Source of the DNA: Morella rubra
Lineage: Eukaryota; Streptophyta; Magnoliopsida; Fagales; Myricaceae
Assembly (NCBI GenBank): GCA_003952965.2
Contig: CM025850.1
Span: 10,025,219-10,089,218 of the forward strand
Direction: 5' to 3'
Length of the DNA: 64,000 bases
Shown here: piece after piece, positions 46,804-57,490 of the stretch
Position numbering within the stretch: the stretch's first letter is position 1
Layout: the number at the start of each line of letters is the position of its first letter
The notes under the pieces: model-generated
What the model saw: the letters and a program-made list of their open reading frames with translations, nothing else
What the model was told of the DNA's origin: nothing
Databases searched by the model: none
Made by a program: the position numbers and the translations under genes

Positions 46804-47180
46804 TTATTTAATTAAGATCAAAGGACGTTAAATCTTCATCCAAAAGCTGATCACAAGGTTTGATGGAATTATGTTTCATGTTTATGAGAAATTAGGAAGG
46901 GGCGAGTTATCATATCACTAGTAATTCAATTCCTCAGTTGCCTTGTCCGGAGTCTAGAGGCAGAGGGGTCCAATGTGTCAAAAATAATACATCGGAGTGC
47001 AATCCTAACCCCTTTCTTTAATTAAGATCAAAGGACGTTAAATCTTCATCCAAAAGCTGATCACAAGGTTCGATGGAATTATGTTTCATGTTTATGAGAA
47101 ATTAGGAAGGGGCGAGTTATCATATCACTAGTAATTCAATTCCTCAGTTGCCTTGTCCGGAGTCCAGAGGCAGGCGACTC
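46747..47180. repeat. Local tandem duplication of ~210 bp including a MITE end
   Basis: Unit A (46747-46964) and unit B (46965 to about 47174) share a nearly identical 165-base stretch (TTAATTAAGATCAAAGGACG..CTTGTCCGGAGTC) with only a few differences, so the event is recent. Each unit begins with a MITE-terminus-like string (GGGGTCCAATGT..AATAATACATCG). The copy in unit B is closer to the left MITE terminus than the copy in unit A is. Confidence 0.85.
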
Positions 47181-47275
47181 CTAACCTTTCTCCACTATTT
47201 CTTAACGGGTTCGTGAAGTCTGTTCCTACCTCCCGTTTACAACTGCAAAGCAAGAATGTAGGATGTTTTATTGGC

Positions 47276-47469
47276 GTGCTCTAGAGCACTTGGATCAATC
47301 ATCAACACAAGCTCAGAAATAATAATTAGTACAAACTCTAAAAAGAACGCAAACATAACTCGTTTTTCATGTAGTGAATTTCAAGGTATTCTTTCAGCTT
47401 TCAACTTCATCTTGTACTACTTTTAATCATTACAAGCATTTTGGCGTGCTCTAGAGCACTTCATCGATC
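47276..47469. repeat. Repeated 14-bp palindrome downstream of OSR copy 2
   Basis: GTGCTCTAGAGCAC occurs at 47276-47289 and 47456-47469, each within a wider direct repeat of about 40 bases (TTGGCG before it, ATCATCAACACAA after). The repeat pair is 180 bases apart and lies 110-300 bases beyond the stop of the minus-strand OSR gene, possibly in or near its 3' UTR. Confidence 0.7.
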
Positions 47470-47578
47470 ATCAACACAAAACTAGATAAACAATTAACAT
47501 GACTAGAGCGGAATACGAAAAAAAAAAAATCCGAGGCTTTCACATATAGTTCAAGCTGTTAATGAGGCATATTTCCAA

Positions 47579-47773
47579 TCAAAGATAAATTGACACGGCA
47601 TGTGGTTGAGATAGGGCCAAGAAAATAAGAAGGGTGATAATCATAACCGGAACAAGTAAAAGGATCAGTGGTGGTGGAGGCAGCGGTGGCACAACAAGTG
47701 GCAGTACCAGAAGGAGCAGCGTTACTGCTACCATAACTATGACCATCTCCGTGCTAAAATAAGGCCTCGGCAT
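47579..47773 (-). CDS. ARGOS/OSR-family small membrane protein, copy 2 (short form)
   Basis: Single-exon frame of 64 residues starting MPRPYFSTEM. It is almost only the OSR domain: a hydrophobic segment (about residues 10-28), the turn VPPLPPPP, a second hydrophobic segment (about 36-54) and the tail SQPHAVSIYL. Compared with copy 3, the upstream leader shows a related KTHELD-like stretch in another frame that then meets a stop, so this copy has either lost an N-terminal extension or starts downstream as a minimal OSR protein. A TATA-like CATATAAGG lies at about 47936-47944 (minus strand), about 165 bases upstream. Function, as for the family, in organ growth and ethylene response is inferred. 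Confidence 0.8.
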   Translation of the reverse strand: MPRPYFSTEMVIVMVAVTLLLLVLPLVVPPLPPPPLILLLVPVMIITLLIFLALSQPHAVSIYL

Positions 47774-47944
47774 CTATATCAGAGCTTGCACCAGCTAGCC
47801 GATGGTTCTGCATATCGATCCATCCGGCACAATTCTGGATCCAACTCATGCGTCTTCAGTATCCATGGTTGTAGCTTCATCCATCAGTCTTTCCTAGTGG
47901 GGTCAATAAGGGTTTATGGAATGGGATGTAGGAGCCTTATATGT

Positions 47945-50900
47945 ACGGAGTGAAGGAAAAAAGGGATTTGAAAAGTAATGGTGGAGAAAATCTAGAGGTT
48001 AGGCGGCTTGACCTCCCCTTTATTCCTTAGCAAGGGGCACTCCCTGTCAAGCTAACTCCATCATGTCCGGATGCAACAAACCTACGTGTATTCTAGTCTA
48101 AATTGGAAATTAATAGCGATGGTTTCTATTTATTTTTTTTCTCTAAGCTAGCGATGGTTTCTTTCTATCACGAATATTTGGGTTATTTATTCCATCTCAC
48201 AAACGCTACCGAGTGACATAACTTGGTCAACAAGTGACAGTTATTTATTGATATACCATCGGTGAGAGAGACAGAGAGAGGGCAAAACAAAACTGCTAGT
48301 CATGTTAAAAACTTGCTGCCTAGTGCTTTGGGGGAAAACACCCGCGGCCCATTTGTCGTTCTTGTCTCTTTAGCAGGACAGGGGTGGCTGGACATGACAG
48401 TCAGTTACACTCTGGAGTGATAATCCAGTACTGTGCAATCGGATCTAAACACTTTCTCACCTATCATTAATTTAACCCATCTGAGTCAAAATAATTAGTA
48501 AGAACTACATTTCGTTGAATTTGTTCCATTCTCATTTCATGCTTAGCATTTGATCCAAGGCCTCCTGCATAAATTGACGATCTATGCCTTTTGTTTTGGT
48601 AAAAGGGTTTTATTCCCGAAGATTAAGTACAGTCAGTACAGAGACAGACCTAGCTGAAATGACTTGCAGTTTCGTGATGCCATTTTGAAAAATGGCTTGT
48701 GCCTACTTTGGATTGATGATTAATCATGGAAAGCACTCTCTAAGAAGGAATTGATCAGGACTTAGAAATTGGTTTAAAATAATGTAAAGAATAGGCAGTC
48801 CACTTGGGAAAATTATGAGGATCGTCGCTTGTTCAATGTATCCAGACTTTGGCTTTTTGCCACTATATCATAGGATAACCAATTGATCATCAGCACCAAG
48901 TTGGACCAATTTGTCGGACGCGGGAGTGTCTTTTTCTCTAGCTGTACTCCGGGAAAAGCTGAAGTCAAAGAACTCACGCATCTGTATGCCTTTGCTAGGG
49001 AAATGAAAACAAAAGGTGTTTCCTAGCTTGCCTCACGTTTTGCACCCTGCCACCACTTAGGGAAGTAAGTCCCTGCCACGTCATGGGGAGAGCGAGACGA
49101 CTGAACAAACCGAAGGGAAGAATATTAAAGTAATATATATGAAAATTAGTGGTGATTTTAGCATTAATAGTTGGTGGAAATATATGAAGGATCCTTGTGA
49201 AAATCATTTTCATGCCAATATATCTTGGTTTCATTAGTTATGCCATCAATAATTAAGTGACCAAACCATCAAGAAATTGACTTGGCAAAAAGAAAGTGGC
49301 CCCTTGGCTAAGTAATTAGTTTAGTAGACTTTGCAAATCTGGTTCAGTTGGACTGTCAGGGACAAGGGCAATGGAACCACTGTGAAGTTCTGTACGTGGG
49401 CTGTTATTGTAAATCTAGTTTAGTAGTCTTCTAATTGTTAGCCTCTTGCACTGTTGCACTCCGCTCTTGTTCTTGAAGGAAAATTTGACTGAAATAAGGC
49501 AACGATCGATGTGATCATGATGATGGAGCCAGCTCTGACAGCTCCTGATGATTTTTTTATATTTGTAATTGAGGGACGAGGGCATGAGCTGCCTGCTCCC
49601 TTTCAGCTTCACCCCCCCTGTTCAAGAAGGACCACAAACAAAAGTAATATATTAATAACAACCAGAAAATTGGATCTTTTTTCTTCTGTAAATGTAGTCG
49701 CCATCAGTTTCTTTCCGGCGCTCACGATCCTTGTCACTGTCTCTTGGGGTTTGTTAATATTAAGACCAATTCCAAACAGAGGATCGGGAATGATCTCCTT
49801 TTAGAGCCATTGATCTACCCAATCAACTTTTCATTGTTCCAAGAATTCTGTTGAGATATCGTATAAAAGCAATATGCTATGAGTTTTTTTGGCACTATAT
49901 ATTTTTCGAGCTGCCACGATCGATGATCAATTGAACCATAATAATTCATGATATATATTTGAACGGCTTGCTTTCTTGTAACCTACCAGCCAAAGCCATA
50001 GACTGTCATGACCATGTAGCTGATCAATAGTTGATCATAGCAACGTCTTAATTAGTAACTGGGTTTAGTGAAGGAGTACTCGTGCCTCAGAGATATTCTA
50101 AATATTTACCATAAACGCATATACCTTCAAAAGCGACTAATCCCATTTAGATTATTATTCGTCTGTCTTTTCTAAGGAATGTGGTGTGCACCTATGTGAG
50201 TTCTTTTTGGGTAATGCTTGTTAAAAAAAATAGATATATATATATATATATTGACCTTTACCAACATGGTATCCGTCTATCGGTCTCTTTCTCCCATGAT
50301 CTTGATTAGAACTCCCATATTACAAAGAATTACTAGAACAGTAATAACATAATTACTGCTGTACGACACCATTGTAGCTAGCTATAGCATTGTAGCTTTC
50401 CCAAAATCAATGTTTTGGCTTAACTCCTACACAGAAAAGTCACAAATTTTGAAAAATTAGGAGAATTAGGAGTGGCTAAGTCCGATTAGGATGTTGGAGG
50501 CCATTGTAACCTCTTTCTGGATGAATTTTCAAATTTTAGTGTTCAAGTTTTAGTGTTAAGATATAATATTATATATATATAATATTTTTTTTTTAATATA
50601 TATATAAAAAAGACAAGTATTTTTTAAGGATTAAAAGTCACAGGTACTAGATTATGATTGGTGGTGTTAATGATGATTTATATGTTACGCGGATTTATAA
50701 TAATAGACAACTGAATATTTGGATTTACGATCGTACTTTCCTAGACATAAAAAATAGCATGATATACGGTGGTTCAGGGAACTCTTCACCGGAAAGCTCT
50801 CCCACTGTTAGAGTCGAGAGATTTGTTGAGTTATCCTCTTGGGGATATGGTTCTACTGGGGAACGGCATGCAGGAGAATGAAATTAGGCAAATCTACCAG

Positions 50901-51315
50901 CTAGGGCCCAGGCAATGTAAAACAACTGAGGGATGAGGCCATGTTCGTTCATGTACGTATGCCATGATCGACTTCTGCCTGCATACTATGGAAAAAAGCA
51001 GGATGATGTCAATTGCTGACGCTGTGGACCCCGAGAATTTAGCCTACAGTGTTTGAATGTAAAATTAAAATTTTACGTTCGTGTTAAAAAAAATAATATA
51101 AAAATAAAAATAAAAAATAAAAGTAAAATTTAACGTATATTTATAAACATAAAATTTTATTAAAAATTTTGATACACAGACCCGAGGAGAATTTCTGCGT
51201 TCAGCACAACCCCACAAGCCAGACATGTATGATTTTTTAGCCCCTTTGTAACGTCCTGGCGAGAGAAACGTAGCGTAAGCTGATGTATGACCGGTTTTCT
51301 GCAAGATGCACTGCA
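47945..51315. other. Intergenic region, no recognised gene
   Basis: AT-rich with only short open frames (for example 49511-49804 plus, 50654-50881 plus, with no family signature). A short (TA)n run lies near 50233-50250 and another near 50570-50606. Confidence 0.4.
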
Positions 51316-51318
51316 TCT

Positions 51319-51354
<36 letters not shown>

Positions 51355-51414
51355 GTAACATTCAAATATCAGAGGGAGGAAACACCAAACCTATATATAT
51401 ATATATATATATAT
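51316..51414. repeat. (CTCTCA)n and (TA)n microsatellites
   Basis: A hexanucleotide repeat CTCTCA of about six units (51316-51354), then, after 36 bases, about twelve TA units (51391-51414). The hexamer makes an Arg-Val-repeat frame on the minus strand that is not a gene. Confidence 0.85.
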
Positions 51415-52550
51415 GCTTATCTTCTGGGTTATTTTTGACCTTTTACAGTGAAGTGTCGGGACTCGGGGCAGAAAAGTATTATAGTCAAACTAATTAGGCT
51501 TGTAGGCTTTTGTACGCTACATATCATAGTTTTTGTTTTTTTTTTTTTCTGAACACGCTACATATCATAGTTACCCTCAAGCTCCAAACTTTTTCTTCGA
51601 AGCCTATAAGCTTCTAACTTTAAGAGACCACAAAACTAGCGTGGGGCGGAGAAAAAGCCTCCAATTGTGTGTAATTAATACCACGCATCCAACAAGGGCG
51701 TTTTGGGTTGTGCTCTTCTATGTTGGCGAACTCCAGTCCGAAACAAAGGACCCAATGTTTGTTGATCATGTGACCGTGAAGTTTCGAGTCAATGTAGTTT
51801 TCAAGAGGGCCTGGAATGTGAACCGAATAGTTGCCGCGGGAAGCAGACTTGGAGAGTGTCTGAAAGATTAATGATATTTCGATAAAAAAGAGGCATACTT
51901 AGGAAAGGCAATTACTTTCATCTTATGGACAGGACATGCATTCAAGATCATTGATGGCCTATATCAGTACCATAGTGCAGTACTGCAGTTGGCATCTCGT
52001 AGATTCGATTAAGGGTGCATGTTACATATGGGTGTCGACGGCATAGGGAGGTAGATGACAATATTGGAAAATGGCAAACGATGGATCACTCGTGTCAGAG
52101 AACAACAACCAGGGTCCGGGTATGTTCGGAACTATATCGCATGTGCTCTGCTTGAGAATAATCCCAATTGGAAGTCCAGATGGATATATTGGAGAAAGAA
52201 CCAAATGACACGCCCTCGATCTGGCAAAATCTCAATTGCACAGTGCTGGTGGATTGGCTGAGACAGAAAAGTTTGCCTCAGATTCCATTTTTAAGAAAAA
52301 GCCTTGGAATTCTTGAGCATATAGGAATCACAAGGAAAAAGAAACGAAACGAACAGTGAGCATATAGATTTTTGAGAGTGAGCAAATTCTTTCCTCCTAC
52401 CTCAAACTGAAAGTTGCTTGGAATCACAAGGAAAAATAAACGAAACTCCAAAATGTTGAACAAAGAAAAGAAATAAAATTGAGAGTAAAAAGAAGAGAAA
52501 AATCAAAAAAATAGACAGACAAGGGAAGCCTCGATATAATATAATAAAAG
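51415..52550. other. Intergenic region with a short direct repeat
   Basis: No gene recognised. GGAATCACAAGGAAAAA(G/T)AAACGAAAC occurs twice, at about 52324 and 52420. Confidence 0.4.
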
Positions 52551-52559
52551 TATATCAAG

Positions 52560-52705
52560 GTGAGGACGCGCTCTTTGAAAGTACAACCCGCGAGGCGTGG
52601 ATCGTCGTGGCTACCCTTTAGGACCCCCGCATCTACCTTTGCAGGGTGGATGGCATTGGCGAGGGGTTGGAGCTCCCTTTCTCTTGCAATCCACCTCATG
52701 CAACG
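52560..52705. other. GC-rich island of unknown origin
   Basis: About 145 bases are clearly richer in GC than the surroundings and continue an open minus-strand frame (52424-52699) starting MRWIARERELQPLANAIHPA. I do not recognise the protein or an RNA gene in it. It may be part of an unrecognised transposon or a transferred piece of organelle or RNA-gene DNA. Confidence 0.3.
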
Positions 52706-53069
52706 AGGCCACGAGGGTATTTAATTTTATTCTGTAGAATATGGGTTTTTTAAAATTTTCAGGTGTACTTGTGTTTAGATGGCAATTAACTTCTTAATTT
52801 TTTTTTTGGGTACGTAGGTAATAAACTTATGAGATTTCACAACGGATTGTTTTGGTTATGTACACAAAATTTCGTCATCCACTAATTTTCAAGATGGGCG
52901 GGCGTTTCCGAAATGGAGGACTCTAGCTAAGAATAAAGTATGACCTCCGGCGTTTGGTTTCCGTCTAATTGAAACGGTTGCTATTTGTTAATTAGATTTG
53001 TAATGACGTACAGAGACCAAATTGTTGATTATCAAGGAATATACATCTCTTTCTTTGTGCAAAATACAA

Positions 53070-53101
<32 letters not shown>

Positions 53102-55285
53102 CCGAAGTGAGATAAATATTCTCCAAGATGGCGTGGTTGTTTGCCCAACTTGGTTTTGAAATTTTAGAGGGCCTAATCAAACTTGAAACCATCTCTTATC
53201 TATTCTCTTATCTCCATCCTTGTTTCCTTGCGTACATTCGTACGTCTATTTTCCAATTTCAGGTAATGCTTATTCTCTTTGAAGTATGCCAGCTATCGGT
53301 AAAAAGTCGAAAACAAATTATTACGTTCCAGTTAAGAAAATATGCATGCACCATGCATGACAGATAATAACTGACTGTCACGCTTAATCAGAAATTAGCA
53401 ACCCAATAAGATCAAGGATCGATGCTGAAAACTACAAATTTGGATATATATCAACCTATCGCTATGTTCCTCGATCAAACAAATTACGTTTGAGACGTGG
53501 CGAGTGGACCCAACATGAGAGAAAGGGGTGTGGGCGCCATTACTACACGGCCTGTCCTCGAGGGATCATGAAAGGGGAAATGATATTCCCAGTCAGACAT
53601 TTGTGGCGTGCAGAATGTCGAAGGAGTATTGGGTAGTTTTGACGGAAGGGGGTGGTGGACTTTGTATCCTTGTATTTTTTTCCATTTTCCTACTTTTGTA
53701 CAGACAGAATGCAAGTGGGTTACATGGGAAGGGGGATGGCATGCTCGTGAGTCTGTTCTTTGGCCTCCCTCATGCATGGTTTGGGAAGACTGAATTATAA
53801 CTAGGGGTTGCGTGAGAGACTGAGAGTGTTTGTACTGAGAGAGAGAGAGGCATTGAACTCGTAATGTCTTTTAGAATCCCTCATGGGCAGGCTTTACCGG
53901 TGAGATATCTTTCTCTCTCTCTGTGAAAACACATATACTAATTATAACATCCAAAGATGTTAATTTTTTTTAAAAAATAAGCATATCCAAAGCTGTTCCT
54001 TAAACTTGCGGAGATGTATCTCATGAGAAAAGATGTGTAGGCCTAATAGCAGTCGCATCAATGGTGGGATATTCTTAATTTTTCTACTTGGTGAGAAGTA
54101 GTACCACTTGCGAATTTATATGATCACCATCTTATTTCCTTTATTGAAGCCTAATTTCTGTCAACATAGAATTATAGATACTAGGAATTTATGAGCAATG
54201 GGGCTATTTCCCACCAAAATTTATGAATTATCTCTGCATTATTTGTGAAATCATATGAGAAAGGATGGTACACAATAATTTCTAGTTATTTCAGAATTTC
54301 AGTTTGTTGGAGTCAGAAGTCATGCTGATACTTCGTTTGGAAACTCAAGTTCGCTTCAAATTTTAATTCTTAAAGCAGATGATCACCACTATGATAAAGA
54401 AGTGAGCGATTCCGGTTGAAGACGAACACTCTTGTAATTGCCACCTCTCTCCTTGGGACCATTTACTGCAATTTTTTTTTTCTGTTCTGTTTTTCTTATG
54501 TGTATGTGGGATATTTATACACCAAATGTCTTATGCTCTAATAAACTATTGGTTCTTAATTTGTATATCTGTTCCTTTCGCTATCTATCTACCCATTAAT
54601 CTATACAAATATCTCTGCACACACGTATTGTATATAAAGTGTATCAAAGCAAGTGGATCGATACCTTCCGTGGTAAATTCTCTCATGCAGATTGTCTTTG
54701 GGGTGGTTCACTCTGCAACTTCGTCAACACCAGATTTTGAAGACATGAAGTTCGGTCACCATCTTAACTCTCACCCCAAGGAAAGAAAGTAAGACCAAAA
54801 AGAAATGAAACCCAAAGCCAAAGCGGGGAGAGAGAGACAGTAACTTCAAGTCATCTTTACTGTATCTATCTGCAAGATAATTCATAATTCAGGTGTGAAT
54901 TACGTCCTTATTTTCTTTCTTATGAGTAATTTACAACTCTTGACGTTCTCATTCAACGCAAAGATCTTATCTGTCCACAAATTTTATCTATAGCCGACAA
55001 GCAAATCTTTAATTAGTACCGAAAGTGTATACTCTTGCCGGTTTTCGTTGACGATGAAACCTGTTAAGAAAATTAGCTTCACACCCAGTGCTTGGCCAAG
55101 GATCATATGCAATCTGGAACAACTACAGTCTGTAGGTGGCTGGTACCACGAACATGAAAAACTCCCTGAGGAAACCGAGATGCCTAGTCCCGAAATTCAC
55201 AATATTTTATGCGCATAAAGAATTACATTCGGAGATCAAGAGCTAGCTCCCTTCCGAAACAAACTCGAACTCAGACATTCTTGAC
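52706..55285. other. Intergenic region with a (CT)n microsatellite
   Basis: No gene recognised. A CT run lies at 53074-53101. Short open frames at 53528-53800 and 54526-54792 (plus) have no recognised signature. Confidence 0.4.
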
Positions 55286-55377
55286 TTGACACTTTCCATA
55301 AGTGATATTGATCCTTTTAGCATACATAAAAATCCTTCACCTATAGAATATCTCTTCTTTGTGGATAACGCTCGACA

Positions 55378-55758
55378 TCAAACGGAAGACGCCACCACAT
55401 TGGGTACTTCGGGTGGTAATAAGGCCAAGAAGATCAAAGCAATCATAAGGAAAACGGGGATAGACAAAAGCATCAACGGCGGTGGTGGCAGTGGTGGCAG
55501 GACTAATGGAAGTACCACAAGCGATACAGTTAACACCACCAAAACCACGATCGATATCAGGCTAAAATACCTTACCATAAAGCCCTCCCCGAGCCGACGG
55601 TTCTCTCTTCCACTCAAATGCCGCCGTAGGTCCAGTTCATGGGTCTTCGCCGTCATCCTCCATTGCCAACAAGAATTTTCCTTGCTAACGAGCTCACAAG
55701 CGTGGTGGTTGTGGGTGATTGGAGAGACGCTGGCGGAGGCGAGAGCGAGAGATGTCAA
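55378..55758 (-). CDS. ARGOS/OSR-family membrane protein, copy 3 (with N-terminal extension)
   Basis: Open frame of up to 126 residues. The OSR domain lies at about residues 63-115: YFSLISIVVLVVL, then LPLVLPPLPPPPLMLL, then IPVFLMIALIFLALLP. The turn LPPLPPPP between two hydrophobic segments marks the family. In-frame starts are at 55758, 55659 (MTAKTHELDLRRHL, giving 93 residues) and 55578 (MVRYFSL, 66 residues). I favour 55659, because its leader resembles the upstream sequence of copy 2 and the TATA-like CATATAAAAA (about 55828-55837, minus) would then lie about 170 bases away, as in the other copies. ARGOS and ARL proteins of other plants also have basic N-terminal extensions of this kind. 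The function in organ growth and ethylene response is inferred. Confidence 0.85.
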   Translation of the reverse strand: MTSLALASASVSPITHNHHACELVSKENSCWQWRMTAKTHELDLRRHLSGRENRRLGEGFMVRYFSLISIVVLVVLTVSLVVLPLVLPPLPPPPLMLLSIPVFLMIALIFLALLPPEVPNVVASSV

Positions 55759-55824
55759 GAAGGGCGCAGTAGAAGCACGGAAGGGTTTAGGCGTCCGGAG
55801 GTAAGTAGAGCAAGGATTTGAAAG

Positions 55825-55970
55825 AGAATTTTTATATGGTAAAAGGTAAGAACGTGGGGCGGAGTAACCGGTTCAAGTCATTACCAGTCACCGTCAGACC
55901 CCACTCTTTTATGTCTTGGTTCACCCAACCGAAACGTACGTTTTCATTGCAAAATCAATGACTTCGGGGT
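55825..55970 (-). promoter_or_regulatory. Putative promoter of OSR copy 3 with a block shared with copy 1
   Basis: A TATA-like box lies at about 55828-55837 (minus strand). Further upstream, 55881-55965 aligns with 33591-33694 upstream of copy 1: TTACCAGTCACCGTCA against TTACAGGTCATCGTCA, TGTCTTGGTTCACCCAACC against TGTCTGGTTTAACCAACC, then CGTAC..TTTCATT and CAATGACTT. The shared order suggests inherited regulatory sequence. Confidence 0.6.
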
Positions 55971-56829
55971 TATTCAACACCCCGGGCCCAGTTGAAACTT
56001 CTTTTTGGGGGAATATTTAAAAGGGTAGCGTCTTGATGGATGTCAGAGGTTTCTCTTGAGAAAAACGAGAGAGAAAACATGAACAAAAACAGAAAAAGAA
56101 AACCAAACATACGGGGGCGTATGGACTGACATACTGAAACTTTCCAGTGGTAGCAGGTTATCTTACTGATAAATGCTCAAAAGAAAAAAGTCATCTCACC
56201 GATGCATAATAATTACATTACATAATAACCGTGCCGACTCTAGTTACAGCAGCCTAGCGGCTGCCTAATCCTCCAAAACAGGGCCCTACAAAAATATGTA
56301 TTTTTTTATTACGTTTTATTTTAGAAAAATATTCTATATTACTTTGTAATTACTAAAACATAATAATTTAATTTATATAATTTCTTGATTTAGGGGGAAG
56401 TTTTATTAATTTTTTATTGAAAAAAATATGACATACGAAATTTTCTCGATTTAAGGGTCTTACATGTCATTAATTATTTACTCGTTTGCTTTCCCTTTAT
56501 ATCATTTTATTCAAACAATATAATGTATGAAATTTCCTTAATTGAAGGAATTTGTAAACCATCAACTACACTTAAAGTGCTTACTACCTAATATTATTTC
56601 ATTTAAAAATAAAAATATCTAAAAAAATTTAAAACTATATTTAAAAGTGCTAATGTGATAAATTAATTTTTTAATTAAAAGTGCTTAATGTGATAAATGA
56701 GTTATTTTGTCTATTAATTAAAAAATACATAAAAACTTCTCTTCCAAGTTCCAAAAGCACAAAAATGAGTAGTTTTCTTATTTTTTTAATTTTCTTTTAA
56801 CATAAAATATTATTGATAATGGGGATGGA
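55971..56829. other. AT-rich intergenic region
   Basis: No gene recognised. From about 56300 the sequence is very AT-rich, with repeated AAAGTGCTTA..GTGATAAAT strings near 56570-56700. Confidence 0.4.
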
Positions 56830-57490
56830 TTTTTTTAGAACTAAAAAAGCCCGCGGAGGCCTTATAAGAGGAGAAGCCCAAGCCCGTCCATGAATGTATA
56901 AGACTCTTCTCAAACTGAGGGTCAGGCCCTGTAGCAAAACCAACAGCTCCCTTAAATGAAGATCGCATCATATATGAAAAGTAAGGCCTAAGAGGGATTT
57001 AATCATCCAATTTCCTAACATTATATATGCTATACAGAATAAAATCTCGTCATTAATAGATAAACAGAAGCCGCCTCACTATAGACTAACAGGAGAGGAA
57101 GAAGGGTAAAAAGTGGGTCCTACATCGTTAACAAAAAGCAAAAGGACCGATATTCAAAGAAAAGGAACGCAGGCCTAAGCCCAAGACACGCCGGCCCATA
57201 ACGGAAAGAGAAAGAATAAATTGAAAAGGCAAGGAGCCGAATAGAGGTACGCTATTCTTTCCCTCTTACAACTCTCTCAGTAAAGACAAAAAACTAAGAA
57301 AAAAGAGAAAAGAGAGGACAATTAACTACAATGGCATCGGAGAAATCCCCTTACGGGAAGGACTCTGAGTTCTAGCTTGTTATTTTTGCTTACAGGAGGA
57401 ATGAGATTTTGGACCTTTCAACCCATCCTAAGTACTCGACTTCAAGTCTAGATCCTTCAGAATTTTGGCCCAGTAAAATTTTGTGATAAG
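56830..57490 (+). repeat. LTR-like relic, probably of a gypsy-type element
   Basis: The run CCTTATAAGAGGAGAAGCCC, CTCTCAGTAAAGAC, then GGCATCGGAGAAATCCCC and ACGGGAAGGACTCTG follows the pattern of LTR R/U5 regions in some plant gypsy elements. I could not find a partner LTR, primer site or clear ends. It may be a solo or partial LTR. Confidence 0.35.

Noticed and set aside
51065..51361. Minus-strand frame with an Arg-Val repeat
   Set aside because: The repeat is the CTCTCA microsatellite read in reverse, and the rest has no family signature.
55286..55804. 172-codon plus-strand open frame over OSR copy 3
   Set aside because: It is antisense to the OSR gene. Its Gly/Ser-rich stretch is the reverse of the PPLPPPP codons, and no domain is seen.
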